This document shows, in pieces, positions 24,134 to 32,357 of a stretch of 64,000 nucleotides of DNA. Where the stretch lies: contig JBCBPV010000006.1 of assembly GCA_039820585.1 (NCBI GenBank), positions 1 through 64,000 on the forward strand, written 5' to 3'. The position numbers were made by a program, and so were the translations under genes. The notes under the pieces are model-generated. The model saw only the letters and a program-made list of their open reading frames with translations, ran no database searches and was not told the DNA's origin. This DNA is from JBCBGF01 sp039820585 (lineage in GTDB: Bacteria; Pseudomonadota; Alphaproteobacteria; Rhodobacterales; Rhodobacteraceae). Numbering within the stretch: position 1 is the stretch's first letter; each line of letters opens with the position of its first letter.

Positions 24134-24430
24134 ATGCCCGAGGTTACCATCGTCTATTGGCGGGATATCCCCGCGCAGGTCATCGTCGGCAAGGGCCGAC
24201 GGGGGGCAAAGGCGGTGCTGCCCGAGCGGTTCGAACAAGCGATTGACCGTGCGGCGATGAAAGTCGGCGCGGCAGAGACCGACGCCTACCTGGCCGAATG
24301 GCGTAAAGCGGCGTCTGGCGCACGCGACGGGGACCCTCAGGAAATCGCGCAATCGGAAGTGGCCCGGATTGACGCAGAATACGACACCGATCGGATCAAA
24401 GCGCTGATCGCCAATGATGGATGGGCGTGA
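24134..24430 (+). CDS. Small 'virulence factor' family protein (one-carbon cluster)
   Basis: A 98-residue protein: EVTIVYWRDIPAQVIVGKGRRGAK, then a helix FEQAIDRAAMKVGAAETDAYLAEWRK. It matches a small family labelled virulence factor in databases, a name without clear functional basis. Relatives sit next to MetF-like and methyl-THF methyltransferase genes in alphaproteobacteria, as here, so a role in folate or corrinoid one-carbon metabolism is more likely. The start at 24134 follows a GGAAGGAA ribosome site. The MetF-like gene starts 26 bp downstream. Confidence 0.8.
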   Translation: MPEVTIVYWRDIPAQVIVGKGRRGAKAVLPERFEQAIDRAAMKVGAAETDAYLAEWRKAASGARDGDPQEIAQSEVARIDAEYDTDRIKALIANDGWA

Positions 24431-24456
24431 GCCCACCAAGGTTATGGGAGGCCGCG

Positions 24457-25386
24457 ATGGCCCTGTTACAGTTCAAGCGCAAAGCAGTGCCCACACAGAA
24501 CACCGACCAGTTTGAGGCGTTTCTGAAGGGCTATTCCATCGAGGTGATGCCCCGGACCGCGACGAAGGTCGAGAACTTCCGCGATCTGCTGCCCGAGGGC
24601 ACGCGCGTCTACATCGCCCATATCGACGGCACGCCTATCGAAGAGATGGTGGACACCGCCGCCAGGCTGGCCCGCGACGGATACGCCGTCATGCCCCACT
24701 TCCCCGCGCGGATCATCAAGGATCGCACAATGCTGGAAGACTGGGTCGCGCGGTATCAGGGCGAGGCCGGCGTGGACCAGGCGCTATTGCTGGCAGGTGG
24801 GGTCGAGAGGCCGGTGGGCGATTTCGACAGCTCGATGCAGTTGATGGAAAGCGGTGTGTTCGATGCGGCCGGGTTCAAACGGTTGCACGTGGCCGGCCAC
24901 CCCGAAGGCAACCGCGACATCGACCCCGATGGGGGCGACAATGCGGTGATGGATGCTTTGCGGTGGAAGCAAGCGTTTTCCGAGCGCACGGATGCGCAGA
25001 TGGCCCTGGCGACGCAATTTGCGTTCGACGCCAAGCCGATCATCGCCTGGGCCGACCGGTTGCGCGCAGAAGGGATCACCTTGCCAATCCATATCGGTAT
25101 TGCGGGGCCCGCCAAACTGCAGACGCTGATCAAATTCGCGATCGCCTGCGGCGTGGGCCCATCGCTCAAAGTGCTGCAGAAGCGGGCGATGGATGTGACC
25201 AAACTGATCCTGCCCTATGAGCCCACCGATGTCTTGGCAGAGCTGGCCGCACACAAGGCCGCGCACCCTGATTTCGCGGTGGAGGCTGTCCATTTCTTCC
25301 CCTTGGGCGGGATCAAGACGAACGCCAACTGGGCCATCGACGCTGGCGGGGCGTCCGCCCGGCCCGCCAACGCGCCCGCAGTCTGA
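24457..25386 (+). CDS. Methylenetetrahydrofolate reductase-like protein (MetF family)
   Basis: A TIM-barrel flavoprotein of about 309 residues expected to interconvert methylene-THF and methyl-THF. It is divergent from biosynthetic MetF. Conserved parts include SIEVMPRTATKVENF, YIAHIDGTPIEEMVDTAARL, YAVMPHFPARII, LLLAGGVERPVGDF and IHIGIAGPAKLQTLIKFAIACGVG. The catalytic Glu region (IEVMPRT) is kept. The start at 24457 has a GGGAGG site, and the in-frame ATG at 24421 lies in the previous gene. Co-directional with the methyl-THF:corrinoid methyltransferase 11 bp downstream, suggesting they work on the same methyl group. Confidence 0.85.
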   Translation: MALLQFKRKAVPTQNTDQFEAFLKGYSIEVMPRTATKVENFRDLLPEGTRVYIAHIDGTPIEEMVDTAARLARDGYAVMPHFPARIIKDRTMLEDWVARYQGEAGVDQALLLAGGVERPVGDFDSSMQLMESGVFDAAGFKRLHVAGHPEGNRDIDPDGGDNAVMDALRWKQAFSERTDAQMALATQFAFDAKPIIAWADRLRAEGITLPIHIGIAGPAKLQTLIKFAIACGVGPSLKVLQKRAMDVTKLILPYEPTDVLAELAAHKAAHPDFAVEAVHFFPLGGIKTNANWAIDAGGASARPANAPAV

Positions 25387-25397
25387 TAGGATCAACA

Positions 25398-26360
25398 ATG
25401 ACCCGTACTGTCCTTGAGTCAAAGTCGAAATCAATTGTCATCGGCTTTGACGAGCCCTTTTGTGTGATAGGTGAGCGTATCAACCCGACCGGTCGCAAAG
25501 TGCTCGCGGCACAGTTGGAGGCGGGTGATTTCTCAACCGTGGAGAAGGACGCGCTGGAGCAGGTGGCCTGCGGGGCCATGGTGCTGGATGTGAATGCGGG
25601 CGTGGTCTACAACTCCAATCCCGATCCCAACATCACCGAGCCGCCGCTGATGGCCAAGATGATCGATCTGGTGCAGGGGCTGGTGGATGTGCCGCTCTGC
25701 ATTGACAGCTCGGTTCCAGGTGCGCTGGAGGCAGGGCTCGAGAAGGCCGAGGGTCGGCCGCTCTTGAACTCGGTCACCGGCGAGGAAGAGCGGTTGGAAG
25801 CGATCCTGCCGCTTGTGAAGAAGTACAGCGTGCCGGTTGTGGCGATCTCAAACGATGACACGGGGATTTCGGAAGATCCCGATGTGCGCTTTGCCGTGGC
25901 CAAGAAAATCGTTGAACGTGCAGCTGATTTTGGCATTCCGGCGCATGACATCGTGGTCGATCCGTTGGTCATGCCGGTGGGCGCAATGGCCACCGCCGGT
26001 CGTCAGGTGTTCACGCTTGTGGCCAAACTGCGCAGCGAGTTGGGCGTGAACACGACGTGTGGAGCCTCGAACATCTCATTCGGGTTGCCCCATCGTCATG
26101 GAATCAATGCCGCATTCCTACCCATGGCAATTGGTGCAGGAATGACGAGCGCGATCATGAACCCGGTACGCCCGGTAGAGATGGAGGCGGTGCGGGCCGC
26201 GAATTTCCTTATGAACCACGATGCAAACGGATCCGCGTGGATCGGGTTTTCGCGGGTTTTGGATGCGGTGAATGCAGGGACGGGCTTTCCTGAAGCCAGT
26301 TTGCAGGCTGCGACCAGTGGTGCATCGGGCCGTGGTGGGCGGCGTCGGCGACGGGCATAA
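25398..26360 (+). CDS. Methyltetrahydrofolate:corrinoid methyltransferase-like protein (pterin-binding)
   Basis: A 320-residue pterin-binding TIM-barrel protein of the AcsE/MtrH-like group, which moves methyl groups between tetrahydrofolate and a corrinoid protein. Motifs are VIGERINPTGRKVLAA, ACGAMVLDVNAGV, PLCIDSSVPGALEAGLE, LLNSVTGEEERL, VAISNDDTGI, DIVVDPLVMPVG and CGASNISFGLPHRHGINAAFL. The C-terminus ends in an arginine-rich tail (SGRGGRRRRRA) absent from well-known AcsE proteins. No corrinoid protein or substrate:corrinoid methyltransferase lies in the window, so its partner must be encoded elsewhere. Confidence 0.87.
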   Translation: MTRTVLESKSKSIVIGFDEPFCVIGERINPTGRKVLAAQLEAGDFSTVEKDALEQVACGAMVLDVNAGVVYNSNPDPNITEPPLMAKMIDLVQGLVDVPLCIDSSVPGALEAGLEKAEGRPLLNSVTGEEERLEAILPLVKKYSVPVVAISNDDTGISEDPDVRFAVAKKIVERAADFGIPAHDIVVDPLVMPVGAMATAGRQVFTLVAKLRSELGVNTTCGASNISFGLPHRHGINAAFLPMAIGAGMTSAIMNPVRPVEMEAVRAANFLMNHDANGSAWIGFSRVLDAVNAGTGFPEASLQAATSGASGRGGRRRRRA

Positions 26361-26403
26361 GCTGCCTAACCTTGTGTTGACCATGCGCGCATGGGGTCGC
26401 GTC

Positions 26404-26634
26404 ATGCGGCAAGATCGAATGCGGCCTTCGGCGGATCATTGGCTCAAAGCGGTGTTTGCGGCGAAAGCGGCGCGCAGCGAAGGTGTCGTTCGGCGGAGTG
26501 TGATGTGAGTAGAACGAGAAATTGGGCGCAAGCGCTTTGTCGACGAAGTGCACCCACGAGGCTTTCACATGGTGGAGTGTGGCGGACAGTTTGTTGTGAT
26601 CTGCAACGGCGGTGGCTTGCGCGTCGTGTGCTGA
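26404..26634 (+). pseudogene. Small conserved-looking gene interrupted by an in-frame TGA
   Basis: One frame reads MRQDRMRPSADHWLKAVFAA, continues through KAARSEGVVRRSVM, meets TGA at 26506-26508, then resumes VEREIGRKRFVDEV, HPRGFHMVECGGQFVVICN and GGGLRVVC before a second TGA. The two halves look like one ~75-residue protein (HWL..FAAKAAR..G.VRR, ..RGFH..E.GGQ.V..CN) that I remember as a small Rhodobacteraceae family often labelled, doubtfully, as an anthranilate isomerase. That match is from memory only. Either the gene is decayed here, the base is a sequencing error, or the similarity is chance. It occupies most of the 340-bp space after the methyltransferase gene. Confidence 0.4.
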
Positions 26635-26701
26635 CAGCAGTTTTTCGCAAGCAAGGGAAATGGACGACGTGTTAAGGCGTGGTTGGCCGCAGAGACAGCG
26701 C

Positions 26702-26971
26702 TCAGATGGTCCGTCGCTGTATCCCGCTCACGGCCCAATACACCGGAAACAGCAGCAACAGATACACAGTTGCCAGTGGCATCCCAATTACCAGCCAAAG
26801 AGCCGCCAAATCCGCCCCGGTCAGTATGCCGATCACAAACACCGCCAGCCCGCCAGCCATGAACACCGCAGGCACCGCGGCGGCCACTTGCCACGCCTCG
26901 CGCATACTCCGCAGCGCCCACCATTGCAGGATTACATACAGCATCGGAAGCAAAAGAATTGTCTGTGTCAT
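26702..26971 (-). CDS. Small hypothetical membrane protein (three helices)
   Basis: An 89-residue protein I do not recognise. Three hydrophobic segments stand out: ILLLPMLYVILQWWAL, AAAVPAVFMAGGLAVFVIGIL and ALWLVIGMPLATVYLLLLFPVYW. The C-terminus is basic (GIQRRTI). The start is unclear: ATGs at 26971 and 26983 and a longer frame to 27031 are possible. It is divergent from the ASKHA gene, with which it shares a ~170-bp upstream region, and convergent to the interrupted small gene. Codon usage and hydrophobic periodicity suggest it is a real gene; function unknown. Confidence 0.55.
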   Translation of the reverse strand: MTQTILLLPMLYVILQWWALRSMREAWQVAAAVPAVFMAGGLAVFVIGILTGADLAALWLVIGMPLATVYLLLLFPVYWAVSGIQRRTI

Positions 26972-27141
26972 GTGCTCGACCATGCCTTGGTTCTTGATCC
27001 CCTCAAACCCTATCCGCCGGCGACACCGCAACTGTCGCGAACCCGCGGCACGACGATGGGCGAATTTGTGCCGCGCGGTGTCTTTTGCTTCGGCAGAAAT
27101 CCGTTATCAGAGACGTTGGCCCAGACCGGAGTGCCCAACAG

Positions 27142-29187
27142 ATGAGCAATGATGCTTTGGTAATCTTCACCCCGTCGGGAAAGCGCGGACGGTTTGCAAT
27201 CGGCACGCCCGTACTCACCGCGGCGCGCCAGCTCGGCGTCGATCTCGACAGCGTGTGCGGTGGGCGAGGCATCTGCTCAAAATGCCAGGTCAGTCCGGGC
27301 TACGGCGCCTTTCCAAAGCACGGGGTCACCGTAGCCCAAGATGCCCTCTCCCCCTGGAACGCCGTGGAAGAGCGTTATGACCAAAAGCGGGGCCTCGCAG
27401 AGGGGCGCCGCCTTGGCTGCCAGGCCACCGTCAATGGCGATATTGTCATCGACGTTCCGGCCGAAAGTCAGGTGCACAAACAAGTCGTCCGGAAGGAAGC
27501 CGCCGCCCGCGACATCACCATGGATCCCGCAACGCGGCGCTATTACGTCGAGGTTGAAGAACCCGACATGCATGCCCCCACTGGCGATTTTGAGCGGTTA
27601 AGTGACGCTTTGTCCGCCCAGTGGAACATCAACGGCATAACCGCGCCACTTTCGGTGCTCACCCGCCTGCAAACCGTGCTGCGAAAAGGCAATTGGACGG
27701 CCACAGTTGCCCTCCACAGCGACCACCGCACAGGGGCGCGCCGCGTCATCGATATCTGGCCCGGCTATGCCGACACTCCGCTTTACGGCCTGGCTATTGA
27801 TCTGGGCTCCACCACCATCGCCGCTCACCTGACCGATCTCGAAGACGGCCATGTTGTCGCCTCTGCTGGCATCATGAACCCCCAGATCCGCTTTGGTGAA
27901 GACCTGATGAGCCGGGTGTCCTACGCCATGATGAACCCCGGCGGCGCGATCGAGATGACCGGCGCGGTCCGCGAGGCGCTCAACAAATTGGTCGACGATC
28001 TCGCCACCACCGCCGAGATTGCGCCAGACCAGATCGTCGAGGCCGTGATCGTCTGCAACCCGGTGATGCACCACCTGCTTCTAGGCGTCGATCCCGTTGA
28101 ACTGGGCCAGGCACCCTTCGCGCTCGCCACGTCGGATGCGCTGACACTTGATGCCACCGACCTTGATTTAACGGCGCTGACCCCAGCGGCACAGATCTAC
28201 CTCTTGCCGTGTATCGCTGGCCACGTGGGCGCGGACGCGGCCGCCGTCGCCCTATCGGAACGTCCCGACCGCTCCGATGATCTGGTCCTTGTGGTCGATG
28301 TGGGCACCAATGCCGAAATCCTTTTGGGCAACAGCGAACGCGTGCTTGCCTGCTCCTCCCCCACCGGCCCCGCGTTCGAGGGCGCCCAGATCAGTTCCGG
28401 CCAGCGCGCCGCCCCCGGCGCTATTGAGCGGGTGATGATCGACGCCACGACGAAAGAGCCGAGGTTCAAGGTGATCGGCTGCGATCTGTGGTCCGATGAA
28501 GACGGTTTTGACCTCGCCACCGCAACGACGGGGATCACTGGCATCTGCGGATCCGGCATTATCGAGGCGGTGGCAGAGCTGCGCATGGCCGGGCTGATGG
28601 ACCCAAGCGGGCTATTGGGGGGTGCGGACCAGACCGGTACTGCGCGCATGGTGCCTGATGGCCGCACCCATGCCTACGTGCTGCACGATGGCCGCGCCGA
28701 GGATGGGCCGCTGATCACAGTCACCCAAGGCGATATCCGCGCGATCCAACTGGCGAAATCGGCGCTGTACGCTGGCGCGCGCCTGCTCATGGATGCGCTG
28801 GGTACCGACACCGTCGACCGTGTGGTTCTGGCGGGGGCGTTTGGCGCGCATATCTCAACCAAACACGCGATGGTCCTCGGCATGATCCCAGACGCGCCCA
28901 TAGAACAGGTCACCAGCGCGGGCAACGCCGCCGGGACCGGCGCGCGGATCGCGCTTTGCAACCGAGGGGCCCGGCGCGAGATCGAGACGCTCGTGCGCCA
29001 AATCACCAAGGTTGAAACTGCCGTCGAACCGCGCTTCCAGGAACACTTCGTGGCCGCCAACGCGGTGCCACATGCCACCGCGCCGTTCCCAGAACTGCGC
29101 AGCATCGTTTCCCTGCCCGAGCCGTCGTTCAACGCCAACGCGGCAGACGGTGAACGTGGCGCCCGCAGGCGGCGACGCCGGGGCTAG
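27142..29187 (+). CDS. ASKHA-domain corrinoid activation protein with N-terminal 2Fe-2S domain (DUF4445/COG3894)
   Basis: A 681-residue protein of the family that reductively reactivates corrinoid methyl carriers using ATP. The N-terminal ferredoxin-like domain has Cys39, Cys45, Cys48 and Cys93 (CGGRGICSKCQ ... RRLGCQ), binding a plant-type 2Fe-2S cluster. The ASKHA ATPase-like part begins at YGLAIDLGSTTIAAHL and includes VVDVGTNAEILLGN, GPAFEGAQISSGQRAAPGAIE, GICGSGIIEAVAEL and LAGAFGAHISTKHAM. Like the methyltransferase upstream it ends in an arginine run (GERGARRRRRRG). The start at 27142 gives MSNDALVIFTPSGKRGRF; an open extension to 27085 has no family support. It lies 780 bp from the methyltransferase. 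Confidence 0.9.
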   Translation: MSNDALVIFTPSGKRGRFAIGTPVLTAARQLGVDLDSVCGGRGICSKCQVSPGYGAFPKHGVTVAQDALSPWNAVEERYDQKRGLAEGRRLGCQATVNGDIVIDVPAESQVHKQVVRKEAAARDITMDPATRRYYVEVEEPDMHAPTGDFERLSDALSAQWNINGITAPLSVLTRLQTVLRKGNWTATVALHSDHRTGARRVIDIWPGYADTPLYGLAIDLGSTTIAAHLTDLEDGHVVASAGIMNPQIRFGEDLMSRVSYAMMNPGGAIEMTGAVREALNKLVDDLATTAEIAPDQIVEAVIVCNPVMHHLLLGVDPVELGQAPFALATSDALTLDATDLDLTALTPAAQIYLLPCIAGHVGADAAAVALSERPDRSDDLVLVVDVGTNAEILLGNSERVLACSSPTGPAFEGAQISSGQRAAPGAIERVMIDATTKEPRFKVIGCDLWSDEDGFDLATATTGITGICGSGIIEAVAELRMAGLMDPSGLLGGADQTGTARMVPDGRTHAYVLHDGRAEDGPLITVTQGDIRAIQLAKSALYAGARLLMDALGTDTVDRVVLAGAFGAHISTKHAMVLGMIPDAPIEQVTSAGNAAGTGARIALCNRGARREIETLVRQITKVETAVEPRFQEHFVAANAVPHATAPFPELRSIVSLPEPSFNANAADGERGARRRRRRG

Positions 29188-29301
29188 AACCCGTCACGTT
29201 TGACTGAAGGCGCGGTCGGCTGCCTCTCAACACGGTCGACCGCAAACCGCGATACGGCTATCCGAGGCAAAGTGTAAAGCGCTTCGGGCCACGCAATTGG
29301 C

Positions 29302-29331
29302 TTGACGACGGGCAGGCCTGTCCCGTACGTA
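29302..29331 (+). promoter_or_regulatory. Candidate promoter of tRNA-Gly
   Basis: A good -35 TTGACG at 29302 is followed after 18 bases by TACGTA at 29326, 15 bp before the tRNA 5' end. The -35 is strong and the -10 poor, which is common for GC-rich alphaproteobacterial tRNA promoters. The 159 bp between the ASKHA gene and this tRNA holds nothing else apart from a 7-bp inverted repeat GCGGTCG/CGACCGC at 29212-29243. Confidence 0.4.
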
Positions 29332-29346
29332 TCCGATGGCCTCCGG

Positions 29347-29420
29347 GCGGGTGTAGCTCAATGGTAGAGCAGGAGCTTCCCAAGCTTAAGACGAGGGTTC
29401 GATTCCCTTCACCCGCTCCA
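29347..29420 (+). tRNA. tRNA-Gly (anticodon CCC)
   Basis: A 74-nt tRNA. The acceptor GCGGGTG pairs perfectly with CACCCGC, then discriminator T and an encoded CCA. The D arm is GCTC...GAGC, the anticodon loop TTCCCAA gives CCC reading GGG, and the T arm GAGGGTTCGATTCCCTT is normal. The first anticodon-stem pair is a G-A mismatch and the second a G-T pair, so that stem is relatively weak. Confidence 0.96.
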
Positions 29421-29430
29421 CGCCACTCCC

Positions 29431-31638
29431 CTAGCCGATAATCCCGTTCAATGTCACCGAAGGCCGCATCACAGCCGCCGTCTTTCCCGCATCGCCGTGG
29501 TAATACCCGCCAAGATCAACGGGCTTGCCCCTGACCTCGGCAAGTTCCGCAACAATCGCCGCCTCACCCGCAGCCAACGCTTCAGCCATGGGCGCAAAAT
29601 GCGCGGCCAAATCAGCATCGTCTGACTGCGCCGCCAACGCCTCGGCCCAGTAGCGCGCGAACCAGTAGTGGCTGTCGCGGTTATCGGGCAGACCAACCTT
29701 GCGTCCCGGCGACCGGCCATGGTCAAGGATGCCTTGGGTCGCGGTCTCCACCGCCTCCCCCAGCACCCGCGCTTTCGCATTGCCCTTGGCTTCGGCCAGG
29801 AACTTGAAGCTTTCGGCCAGCGCGCAGAACTCACCCAGACTGTCCCAGCGCAGGTGGTTTTCGTCCATCAACTGCTGCACGTGCTTGGGGGCCGAGCCGC
29901 CGGCTCCTGTCTCAAACAACCCGCCGCCATTCATCAGCTTCACGATGGACAGCATTTTGGCCGAGGTCGCCAGTTCCAGGATCGGGAACAGATCGGTCAA
30001 GTAGTCGCGCAGCACGTTGCCGGTGACAGCAATAGAATTCTCGCCTTTGCGGATCGTCTCCAAAGTGGCGCGCGTCGCCTCGCGCGGGGCCATGATCTGA
30101 AACTTGTCCGCCACGTCCTTGGCCTCAAGGATCGGGGTGACGTATTTGATCAGTTCCGCATCATGTGCACGCGTCGCGTCCAGCCAGAAGATAGCCTCGC
30201 AACCTTCGGCCTTCTGCCGTTCAATCGCGAGGTTCACCCAATCCTCGATCGGCGCCGTGCGGGCCGAGGCCGAGCGCCAGATATCGCCCGCTTCCACCGT
30301 ATGCTCATGCAGGACCGTGCCATCGCTGAGGATCATCCGCACGACGCCATCGGCAGGGATCTCGAATGTGGTGGGGTGCGACCCGTACTCCTCAGCCTTC
30401 TGCGCCATCAGCCCAATGTTTTGAACCGTCCCGCAGGTCGCGGGGTCCAGCTTGCCTGTGGCTTTGAAGTACTCAATCGTCTCGTCATAAACCGGCGCGT
30501 AAGAGTTGTCGGGGATTACGCAGACCGCATCCGCTTCCGCCCCATCGGGGCCCCAGCCTTTTCCGCCGGCCCGGATCAGCGCGGGCATCGAGGCGTCGAT
30601 GATCACATCGGACGGCACGTGCAGATTGGTGATCCCCTTGTCACTGTCGACCATGTACATAGGCGGACGCTCGGCCATCACCGCGTCAATTGCGGCCAGG
30701 ATGGCTGGGCTGTCCTTTACCCGGTCGAGCAGATCGCCGAGGCCAGAGTTCGGGTTCACCCCCAACGCCGCCATTTCATCCCCGAACTGTTCAAACACCG
30801 GGGCCAGAAACACCCGGACCGCGTGGCCGAAGATGATCGGGTCAGACACCTTCATCATCGTGGCCTTCATATGCAGCGAGAACAGCACCCCTTCAGACTT
30901 GGTCTTCTCGATCTCGTCAGCAAGAAACGCCTGCAATGCCTTGGCGGACATGAACGTGGCATCCACCACCGCGCCTGCCGGGAAACTGACGCCCTCTTTC
31001 AACGCCGTTTCCGTGCCATCCTCCGCGGTCAGCACGATTTTGGCCGTCGCATCCGCGCCAAGAGTGGCGGACGTCTCATTCGACCTGAAATCCCCGCCCG
31101 CCATCGCCGCCACGCGCGTTTTGCTGTCGGCCGTCCAGTCGCCCATCCGGTGCGGGTTGGCCTGGGCAAAGCGTTTCACCGCCGCCGCCGCGCGCCGGTC
31201 GGAATTCCCTTCGCGCAGGACGGGGTTCACGGCAGAACCCTTGATCGCGTCGTATTTTGCGCGCACGGCCTTTTCCGCATCATTTGACGGCGCTTCAGGG
31301 TAGTCAGGCAGCGCATAGCCCTGCCCCTGCAGCTCTTTCACCGCCGCCACCAGTTGTGGCACCGAAGCCGAGATATTGGGCAGCTTGATCACATTCGCCT
31401 CGGGCGTCTTCACCAACTCGCCCAGTTCCGCCAGATCATCGCTTTGCCGTTGCTCTGGCGTTAGCGCCTCGGGGAACGTCGCGAGGATCCGGCCCGCCAG
31501 CGAGATATCCTTGGTCCCGACGGTCACATCCGCGGCGCTCGCGATGCGCTGAATGATCGGCAAAAGCGAGGCAGAGGCAAGCTCCGGCGCCTCGTCGACT
31601 TTGGTGTAGATGATGTCGGGGGTGGATGTGTCAGCCAT
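29431..31638 (-). CDS. icd: NADP-dependent isocitrate dehydrogenase, monomeric type
   Basis: TCA-cycle enzyme converting isocitrate to 2-oxoglutarate with NADPH production. At 735 residues it is the monomeric IDH type, unrelated in length to the common ~400-residue dimeric enzyme. Typical stretches are DIIYTKVDEAPELAS, LPNISASVPQLVAAVKELQ, GYALPDYPEAP, EGNSDRRAAAAVKRFAQANPH, VLFSLHMKATMMKVSDPIIFG, NGGGLFETGAGGSAPKHVQQ and DNRDSHYWFARYWAEAL. It converges on tRNA-Gly and is divergent from the thioesterase gene. No second icd is in the window. Confidence 0.95.
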   Translation of the reverse strand: MADTSTPDIIYTKVDEAPELASASLLPIIQRIASAADVTVGTKDISLAGRILATFPEALTPEQRQSDDLAELGELVKTPEANVIKLPNISASVPQLVAAVKELQGQGYALPDYPEAPSNDAEKAVRAKYDAIKGSAVNPVLREGNSDRRAAAAVKRFAQANPHRMGDWTADSKTRVAAMAGGDFRSNETSATLGADATAKIVLTAEDGTETALKEGVSFPAGAVVDATFMSAKALQAFLADEIEKTKSEGVLFSLHMKATMMKVSDPIIFGHAVRVFLAPVFEQFGDEMAALGVNPNSGLGDLLDRVKDSPAILAAIDAVMAERPPMYMVDSDKGITNLHVPSDVIIDASMPALIRAGGKGWGPDGAEADAVCVIPDNSYAPVYDETIEYFKATGKLDPATCGTVQNIGLMAQKAEEYGSHPTTFEIPADGVVRMILSDGTVLHEHTVEAGDIWRSASARTAPIEDWVNLAIERQKAEGCEAIFWLDATRAHDAELIKYVTPILEAKDVADKFQIMAPREATRATLETIRKGENSIAVTGNVLRDYLTDLFPILELATSAKMLSIVKLMNGGGLFETGAGGSAPKHVQQLMDENHLRWDSLGEFCALAESFKFLAEAKGNAKARVLGEAVETATQGILDHGRSPGRKVGLPDNRDSHYWFARYWAEALAAQSDDADLAAHFAPMAEALAAGEAAIVAELAEVRGKPVDLGGYYHGDAGKTAAVMRPSVTLNGIIG

Positions 31639-31764
31639 AGATCAAACGCCTTCCTCGGATTTTCGGTATGCAATAGTACACAAAGCGTCCAAACACCAAG
31701 CGCAGAAGTGTCTCAACCCCCGAGACGTGTTGCCGCGCTTGGCGGGACTGGCTAAGCCCGCACC

Positions 31765-32238
31765 ATGACCGATTATATCCTCCCCCTCGGCACCGATGCC
31801 CTGCGCGCCCGTGATATCCCCGACCCCTGGACCTTCGGCGTGGCCGACCGCGTTCGGTTTTACGAACTCGACGCACTGAACCATGTCAACAACACCGCCT
31901 ATCTTCGCTGGTTTGAGACGACGCGCGTGCGTTGGCTGGCCGACTACGGGATCTCGGACTACGCCGCCGCCGACCCCACCTTGGTGTTACGCGGCGTGAC
32001 ATGTGACTACCACGCGCCGCTGTTTCTGAACGAGGATTACGTAGTGACCGCCCGCTGCCTCAGCTTTCGGCGCACCTCGTTTCGCAAAGCGTATGGCGTT
32101 TGGTCGGGCGGTGTGCTGAAGGCCGAAGGGACCGCCGTGATAGTGATGACGGATACGGCGGGAACGGCCAAGATCCCGCTGTCTGACGGCATTCGTGAGA
32201 CCCTCGCCGGCCGAGACGGTGCAGTGGACGAGGCCTAA
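31765..32238 (+). CDS. Acyl-CoA thioesterase, 4-hydroxybenzoyl-CoA thioesterase (hotdog) family
   Basis: A 157-residue hotdog-fold protein. VRFYELDALNHVNNTAYLRWFETTR is the 4HBT/YbgC-type active-site region, with Asp-x-x-x-His-Val-Asn-Asn in place, and TCDYHAPLFLNEDYVVTARC follows in the central strand. Members hydrolyse acyl-CoA or acyl-ACP thioesters in the cytoplasm; the chain preference is unknown. The start ATG at 31765 lies 126 bp from the divergent icd start. The sulfotransferase gene starts 119 bp downstream. Confidence 0.87.
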   Translation: MTDYILPLGTDALRARDIPDPWTFGVADRVRFYELDALNHVNNTAYLRWFETTRVRWLADYGISDYAAADPTLVLRGVTCDYHAPLFLNEDYVVTARCLSFRRTSFRKAYGVWSGGVLKAEGTAVIVMTDTAGTAKIPLSDGIRETLAGRDGAVDEA

Positions 32239-32357
32239 AGGCCTGAAACCCGGTACAATTTCGCCGATTTCTGACGTGGCGGTTGCCACGCGCAGCAATC
32301 TTGTGCCCATATGCGTGTGCTGGGGGCCGAACGACAGAATGACGGGTAAGCCTGCAC

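Noticed and set aside
26391..26675. A 94-codon frame in the gap after the methyltransferase gene
   Set aside because: Composition is cysteine/arginine-rich without family features; the overlapping frame broken by TGA at 26506 looks more protein-like.
24000..27141. Cobalamin riboswitch for the corrinoid cluster
   Set aside because: I looked before 24134 and 27142 for a B12-box-like element with surrounding stems and found none I could support.
29277..29284. AAGCGCTT as a second LacI-type operator before tRNA-Gly
   Set aside because: Symmetry does not extend beyond eight bases, and no protein gene lies downstream on which it could plausibly act.
29668..31287. A 539-codon open frame antisense to the isocitrate dehydrogenase gene
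   Set aside because: High GC content keeps the opposite strand open. The translation is rich in His/Arg with no family motif, while the other strand encodes a clear monomeric IDH.
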